A stretch of DNA of 10,752 nucleotides from JAHEYG01 sp044229775 (GTDB lineage: Bacteria; Bacteroidota; Bacteroidia; B-17B0; Aurantibacillaceae), in assembly GCA_044229775.1 (NCBI GenBank), contig JBGASH010000101.1, positions 1-10,752 on the forward strand. The letters are read 5' to 3'. The notes beneath the pieces were generated by a model. It searched no databases and was not told where the DNA came from. It was given only the letters and a program-made list of their open reading frames with translations. Positions 7,474 through 10,752 of the stretch are shown piece after piece. Every line of letters starts with the position of its first letter. Positions within the stretch are counted from its first letter, which is position 1. A program made the position numbers and the translations under genes.

Positions 7474-8439
7474 TTACCAGGTATCAACATCCGACCGTGA
7501 AAGCAGCCAACGCGATGGCTCCGTTACAAAATTATTTTCTTTAAAGGGCTTAACAATAAAATGAATGGCCTTATCCGTTCTCTTAAACGCCAGTTTTTCC
7601 AACGCATTCTTAATATTAAAAACGGAATCTTCATTTACTGAAATAGAAAGGAAATGAACGGCAAAAGTACCTTTCGCCGCCTTTATTAGCGCTTCCAAAG
7701 CTGCTTCGGTTAAACCAACTGCACCTTGGCTATTATATAAAATTGCTCCTACAATAAGTTCGTTGATGATCTTTTTCCGCTTATTCCTTTTTAAATGAAT
7801 AATTATCTCACTGCTGTCTTTTTTATAATGAAACGAATAATGATCGATTTGGTTCTGATAATTTTTTCGCCAATCGGCAAACGTTCTGTCGTTCCAAATT
7901 GCAATAACGTTATCAGGCACAAAACCCTGCTCAAAATGATCACTACCCTTTTTAAAGTGCTTATTCGTAACTAAAGCGTTGCTAAAAAACCCCAATATAT
8001 TACAAGGTTTTACGTACCACTTCAAACTTAAAATATTGTGCCATTTATCTTTTAAGAAATTTTTTAAAGATTCGTTCACCGGAAAACCCATTAAAAAATC
8101 GATCTTTTCCTTTTCTTGTTCCTGTTCTATGAACGCGAGCATTTTATTAAAAATACCTTTTCCTCTATAAGCTGGATGTACAATAGAGTTGCCCGACTGA
8201 TAAGAATTATAAACTTTACCGGAAAATGTATAGGGCCAATAAAAAAACGATTGAAATCCTGCCACCACATCGCCATCCAACGCCACCACCAACAAGCATT
8301 TATTTTTTTGGAAGGGGTGAAAATAAAAATTTTTAAACAAGGTACCGAAACGGAAAGGATCAACTTTATATTGCTGTTCAAACAATTTAATTACCTGCGG
8401 CTCCATCGCTTCTTTGTACCGGGTAATTTCAATTTCCAT
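7474..8439 (-). CDS. GNAT-type N-acyltransferase, probably polysaccharide-related
   Basis: A 321-residue protein with an N-terminal GNAT (acyl-CoA dependent acetyltransferase) domain, about residues 1-145. The acetyl-CoA loop is clear in SIVHPAYRGKGIFNKML (85-101, RGKGIF being the pyrophosphate-binding loop). It follows a beta-hairpin with VVALDGDVVAGFQ (51-63). The second half (about 165-300) has no motif A, but SISVNEDSVFNIKNALEKLAFKRTDKAIHF resembles the end of a GNAT fold, so it may be a degenerate second GNAT domain. The end, WLLSRSDVDTW, is strongly aromatic. It is followed one base later by the deacetylase, so the pair may install and remove acyl groups on the same glycan (inference). 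ATG at 8439-8437. The acceptor is unknown. Confidence 0.82.
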   Translation of the reverse strand: MEIEITRYKEAMEPQVIKLFEQQYKVDPFRFGTLFKNFYFHPFQKNKCLLVVALDGDVVAGFQSFFYWPYTFSGKVYNSYQSGNSIVHPAYRGKGIFNKMLAFIEQEQEKEKIDFLMGFPVNESLKNFLKDKWHNILSLKWYVKPCNILGFFSNALVTNKHFKKGSDHFEQGFVPDNVIAIWNDRTFADWRKNYQNQIDHYSFHYKKDSSEIIIHLKRNKRKKIINELIVGAILYNSQGAVGLTEAALEALIKAAKGTFAVHFLSISVNEDSVFNIKNALEKLAFKRTDKAIHFIVKPFKENNFVTEPSRWLLSRSDVDTW

Positions 8440-8449
8440 TTTAATAACT

Positions 8450-8457
8450 TATATTTG
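8450..8457 (+). promoter_or_regulatory. Possible -7 box (TATATTTG) for the right-hand glycosyltransferase operon
   Basis: Exact match to TAnnTTTG. With a 19-base spacer the -33 position (8427-8430) reads TTTC, one base off the TTTG expected, which makes this the better supported promoter of the divergent pair. The transcript would carry a leader of roughly 90 bases before the ATG at 8558. The -33 element would lie inside the 5' end region of the GNAT gene. Confidence 0.42.
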
Positions 8458-8465
8458 CAAATATA
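8458..8465 (-). promoter_or_regulatory. Possible -7 box (TATATTTG) for the GNAT-deacetylase pair
   Basis: The palindrome gives the same TATATTTG box on the minus strand, ending 18 bases before the GNAT ATG, a normal short leader. At a 19-base spacer the -33 position reads GGCA, so no -33 element is seen. Confidence 0.38.
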
Positions 8466-8557
8466 AGCAAAGCTTTGTAATACCTGCCGTTACATCGCAA
8501 CCGGGACTTTATGATAAGCCTAAAAACATTTACAAAAAACAACCGCTTGTTATTTAA

Positions 8558-9616
8558 ATGAAAATTCTTGTTTTATACGAAGAACTTGCATGGTATTTTG
8601 TAAACTGTTTAAATGTTCTTGCAAAGAACCATCACGCGCATATTCTGGTTATTTGTAAACAGGTCAACCCTAACGCCCCTTTTCAATTTGAATACATTCA
8701 CCCCAACATTGTTATCAAAGACCGGAATAGTTTAACCGAGGAAGAATTATACAACTCAACCAAAAAGTTTTCTCCATCCCTGGTTTTCACCGGTGGCTGG
8801 ATGCATCCGCCTTACCTTAAATTACTCAAAAAATTACGCATTAAAAATTCGGTGATCGGTTTTGATAATTCCTGGACCGGCTCTTTCAAACAATTATTAG
8901 GCTCGGTCTATTTCAGGCTTTTTATTAAATCACGATTTAATTTTGCCTTTGTTCCTGGCGCCGATCAGTCGCGGTTTGCACAAAAATTAGGATTCGATAC
9001 TTCGCATATTTTAACCGGGGCCTATAGTTGTGATTTCAATTTATTCCATTCCTTTTATACTAATAACCGATCTTTAAAGAAGCAGCATTTTCCAAAACGT
9101 TTTTTATTTGTGGGTCGTTACGAAGCTGAAAAAGGCATAGAACTTTTATGGGAAAACTTTATTGAACTTCAAAACGAAGATCCAAACGAATGGGAATTAT
9201 GGTGTTTGGGAAAGGGAAACATTATACCGGTTGAACACAAGAACATTAAACATTTCGGATTTGTACAAGCAGGTGGCATGCAAGAGATCATAAAAAATAC
9301 CGGAGTATTTTTTGTTTTGCCCAGTTTGTTTGAACCCTGGGGCGTGGTAGTTCACGAATACACTTCGGCAGGTTTTCCATTACTTTGTTCGGATAAGGTT
9401 GGTGCGGCCAAAACGTTCTTAGAAGACGGTGTTAACGGGTTTATTTACAACGGCGGCAATAAAGAACAGTTAAAGAATCATCTGAAAAAATTTATGAATA
9501 TGCCGACAGAAAAGCTTAACTTAATGGCTGAAAAAAGCGCCCTTAAGGCTCATCAGATCACGCCTGATAAATGGGCCGATACTTTAATGAAAGCGGGAAC
9601 TTATGAAAACAACTAA
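8558..9616 (+). CDS. GT4 family glycosyltransferase
   Basis: A 352-residue GT-B fold retaining glycosyltransferase, likely acting at the cytoplasmic face of the membrane on a polysaccharide precursor. The C-terminal donor-binding half is well marked: RFLFVGRYEAEKGI (181-194), WELWCLGKG (212-220), and LPSLFEPWGVVVHEYTSAGFPLL (254-276) containing the EX7E motif, Glu259 and Glu267. The N-terminal acceptor half starts MKILVLYEELAWYFVNCLN, with TGGWMHPPYLKLL (78-90) and GFDNSWTGSF (101-110). The ATG at 8558 is the first codon that keeps the first beta strand; an in-frame stop (TAA, 8552-8554) lies just upstream. It overlaps the next gene by 14 bases, so it is in one operon with the epimerase and the AsnB-like gene. 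Sugar specificity cannot be read from the sequence. Confidence 0.92.
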   Translation: MKILVLYEELAWYFVNCLNVLAKNHHAHILVICKQVNPNAPFQFEYIHPNIVIKDRNSLTEEELYNSTKKFSPSLVFTGGWMHPPYLKLLKKLRIKNSVIGFDNSWTGSFKQLLGSVYFRLFIKSRFNFAFVPGADQSRFAQKLGFDTSHILTGAYSCDFNLFHSFYTNNRSLKKQHFPKRFLFVGRYEAEKGIELLWENFIELQNEDPNEWELWCLGKGNIIPVEHKNIKHFGFVQAGGMQEIIKNTGVFFVLPSLFEPWGVVVHEYTSAGFPLLCSDKVGAAKTFLEDGVNGFIYNGGNKEQLKNHLKKFMNMPTEKLNLMAEKSALKAHQITPDKWADTLMKAGTYENN

Positions 9617-10559
9617 AATATTAATTACTGGTGGTGCAGGGAATATTGGAAGTGCGCTTGCAAAAAAACTTATATCCGATCCGAATAATTTTGTGGTGAT
9701 ATTGGATGACCTGAGTACAGGCTCCAAAGAAAAATTACCATCTAAAGAAAAAACCAATTGGCAATTCATTCAGGCCAATTGCAACAACTCCTCCGAGCTA
9801 TCGCCCGTTATGCTCGCCCATAAATTTGATTACGTGTTTCATTTTGCAGCTGTAGTGGGGGTTTTGAGAACACAGGAAAATCCCATCTCGGTTCTAAACG
9901 ATATTGACGGTATCAAAAATATTTTATCACTTTCTAAAAGTTGTGGCGTAAAACACGTTTATTATTCTTCTTCTTCAGAAGTATATGGCGAACCGGTTGA
10001 GATCCCACAAAACGAATATAAAACACCACTTAATTCACGTGTTCCTTATGCAGTAGTAAAAAATGTAGGCGAATGTTTTTTCAGAAGCTATTGGCAAAGT
10101 TATCAGCTGCCCTTTACCATTTTCCGTTTTTTTAACACCTACGGACCTAATCAAAGTGTGGATTTTGTTATTCCTAAATTTTTAACCCTGGCTTTAAAGA
10201 ATGAACCTATTACCATTTACGGCGATGGCAGTCAAACCCGCACCTTTACATACGTAGACGATACCATTGAAACGATCATTAGGATTTTTAATGAAAAACT
10301 TCTGGTGAATGATGTCATAAATATTGGAAGCGACAAACTATTCACTGTTCTCGAATTAGCCAAGACCATTATAAAGATCAGCGGTTCTACCTCGCAAATA
10401 AAATTTTTAGCCCCCTTAAAAGAGGGGGATATGACCCGTAGACAACCCGATAACTCTAAGATGAAACAGATCTTAAATCGTGAATTAATTCCTCTGGAAG
10501 AAGGCATTGCGCATTTGATGAAAGACCAACTCTTTTTACAATTAAGCGGAATAAAATAA
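9603..10559 (+). CDS. NAD-dependent sugar-nucleotide epimerase/dehydratase (extended SDR)
   Basis: A 318-residue cytoplasmic extended short-chain dehydrogenase that changes a nucleotide-activated sugar. The N-terminal Rossmann fold has ILITGGAGNIGSAL (6-19; Asn14 stands where Phe is usual) and LDDLSTG (34-40), whose Asp indicates NAD. Then come HFAA (80-83), SSSSEVYGE (122-130) and the catalytic Tyr149-x3-Lys153 (YAVVK). Substrate-side marks are RFFNTYGP (175-182), IYGDGSQTRTFTYVDD (205-220) and MTRRQPDNSK (277-286). These last two resemble UDP-glucuronate decarboxylases and related 4-epimerases, but the exact reaction is not certain. The ATG lies 14 bases inside the upstream glycosyltransferase, and the stop is one base before the next ATG, so translation is probably coupled on both sides. 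Confidence 0.92.
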   Translation: MKTTKILITGGAGNIGSALAKKLISDPNNFVVILDDLSTGSKEKLPSKEKTNWQFIQANCNNSSELSPVMLAHKFDYVFHFAAVVGVLRTQENPISVLNDIDGIKNILSLSKSCGVKHVYYSSSSEVYGEPVEIPQNEYKTPLNSRVPYAVVKNVGECFFRSYWQSYQLPFTIFRFFNTYGPNQSVDFVIPKFLTLALKNEPITIYGDGSQTRTFTYVDDTIETIIRIFNEKLLVNDVINIGSDKLFTVLELAKTIIKISGSTSQIKFLAPLKEGDMTRRQPDNSKMKQILNRELIPLEEGIAHLMKDQLFLQLSGIK

Positions 10560-10560
10560 C

Positions 10561-10752
10561 ATGTGCGGCATAGCAGGATTTTCGGTTCCAAAAAACACTA
10601 CGGCTGATCTGTCTGCCATCATTTCGGGTATGACCAACAGTCTTGCTCACCGGGGACCTGATGCAAAAAATTCCTGGAACGACAGTTCGGTATATTTAGG
10701 ACACACTCGCTTATCGATCATCGATCTCAGCACAAGCGCTAATCAACCCATG
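10561..10752 (+). CDS. asnB: Asparagine synthase (glutamine-hydrolysing)-type amidotransferase, 5' part
   Basis: Only 64 residues are in the window. They form the start of a class II (Ntn) glutamine amidotransferase domain: MCGIAGF with nucleophile Cys2 after Met removal, AHRGPD (29-34) and LGHTRLSIIDLS (46-57), followed by NQPM. This is the standard N-terminus of AsnB, which moves ammonia from glutamine to an AMP-activated carboxylate. In polysaccharide operons such proteins often amidate sugar carboxyl groups (as proposed for WbpS-like proteins) rather than make free asparagine. The setting, one base after an epimerase and behind a glycosyltransferase, favours that role, but this is inference. 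The synthase domain lies outside the window. Confidence 0.93.
   Translation, partial: MCGIAGFSVPKNTTADLSAIISGMTNSLAHRGPDAKNSWNDSSVYLGHTRLSIIDLSTSANQPM

Larger units (their letters stand above)
8448..8467. repeat. Perfect 20-bp palindrome in divergent promoter spacer
   Basis: The half CTTATATTTG (8448-8457) is followed without gap by its exact reverse complement CAAATATAAG (8458-8467). A second perfect palindrome, CAAAGCTTTG (8468-8477), abuts it. Both lie between the divergent GNAT gene (start 8439) and glycosyltransferase gene (start 8558). Possible readings are a symmetric pair of promoters or a dimeric operator. The rest of the spacer (8478-8557) shows nothing I can name. Confidence 0.75.

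Noticed and set aside
7472..7490. Upstream ATG (7490) as start of the deacetylase
   Set aside because: It adds only MLIPGN and overlaps the GNAT gene by 17 bases, while the ATG at 7472 sits one base after that gene's stop, the tighter and commoner arrangement; it is not fully excluded.
8116..8466. 116-codon open frame on the plus strand antisense to the GNAT gene
   Set aside because: It lies over the start of a gene with a clear acetyl-CoA motif, and its residues look like a shadow of that gene with no domain-like pattern.
10232..10591. 119-codon open frame on the minus strand
   Set aside because: It is antisense to the end of the epimerase, whose motifs (YVDD, RRQPDNSK) are well conserved, and it shows no recognisable family feature.
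5283..10752. Exosortase/PEP-CTERM type locus, suggested by deacetylase, GNAT protein and AsnB-like gene together
   Set aside because: No exosortase is present; the polytopic protein has Wzy/WaaL-type motifs instead, and no sorting-signal protein is seen.
1..10752. tRNA, rRNA, CRISPR array, insertion sequence or tandem repeat
   Set aside because: Reading both strands showed no cloverleaf, no spaced direct repeats, no transposase motifs and no terminal inverted repeats; genes fill nearly all the window.

Overview
The window looks like chromosomal DNA of a Bacteroidota bacterium (Flavobacteriia/Sphingobacteriia-like). The evidence is low GC, almost no Shine-Dalgarno motifs before the genes, several TAnnTTTG-type -7 boxes in the gaps, and protein sequences of the Bacteroidota type for LpxC, LpxD and MurB. 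The whole window is devoted to the cell envelope: lipid A synthesis, peptidoglycan precursor synthesis, and assembly and modification of a surface polysaccharide. No RNA gene, insertion sequence, CRISPR array or phage gene is visible, and coding density is very high. The longest gaps are about 118 and 99 bases.

Left block (1-4202, all minus strand). In transcription order it holds a GT4-type glycosyltransferase, lpxD, an 81-residue two-helix membrane protein of unknown function, an acyltransferase-3 family membrane protein, and the start of lpxC (probably the lpxC-fabZ fusion usual in this phylum; its 3' part lies outside the window). The small membrane gene and the acyltransferase sit between two lipid A genes that are often neighbours in this phylum. 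They are in the same frame, separated only by one TAA codon.

Middle block. murB (plus strand, GTG start) diverges from the glycosyltransferase and overlaps by one base (TAATG) a polytopic O-antigen polymerase/ligase-like gene. That gene runs 6 bases into the end of a convergent minus-strand pair: a GNAT-type acyltransferase followed by a NodB-type polysaccharide deacetylase.

Right block (8558-10752, plus strand). This is a tight operon of a GT4 glycosyltransferase, an NAD-dependent sugar-nucleotide epimerase/dehydratase and the start of an asparagine-synthase-type amidotransferase. It is separated from the GNAT gene by a divergent spacer with a perfect 20-bp palindrome that places a TATATTTG box on each strand.

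Together the genes suggest that nucleotide sugars are made (epimerase, perhaps amidated by the AsnB-like protein), assembled by the GT4 enzymes, polymerised or ligated by the Wzy/WaaL-like protein, and decorated by acylation and deacetylation, beside the core lipid A and MurB genes. I see no clearly novel system. The most interesting points are the acyltransferase unit inside the lpx genes, the cluster of non-ATG starts with possibly leaderless promoters, and the palindromic divergent promoter.
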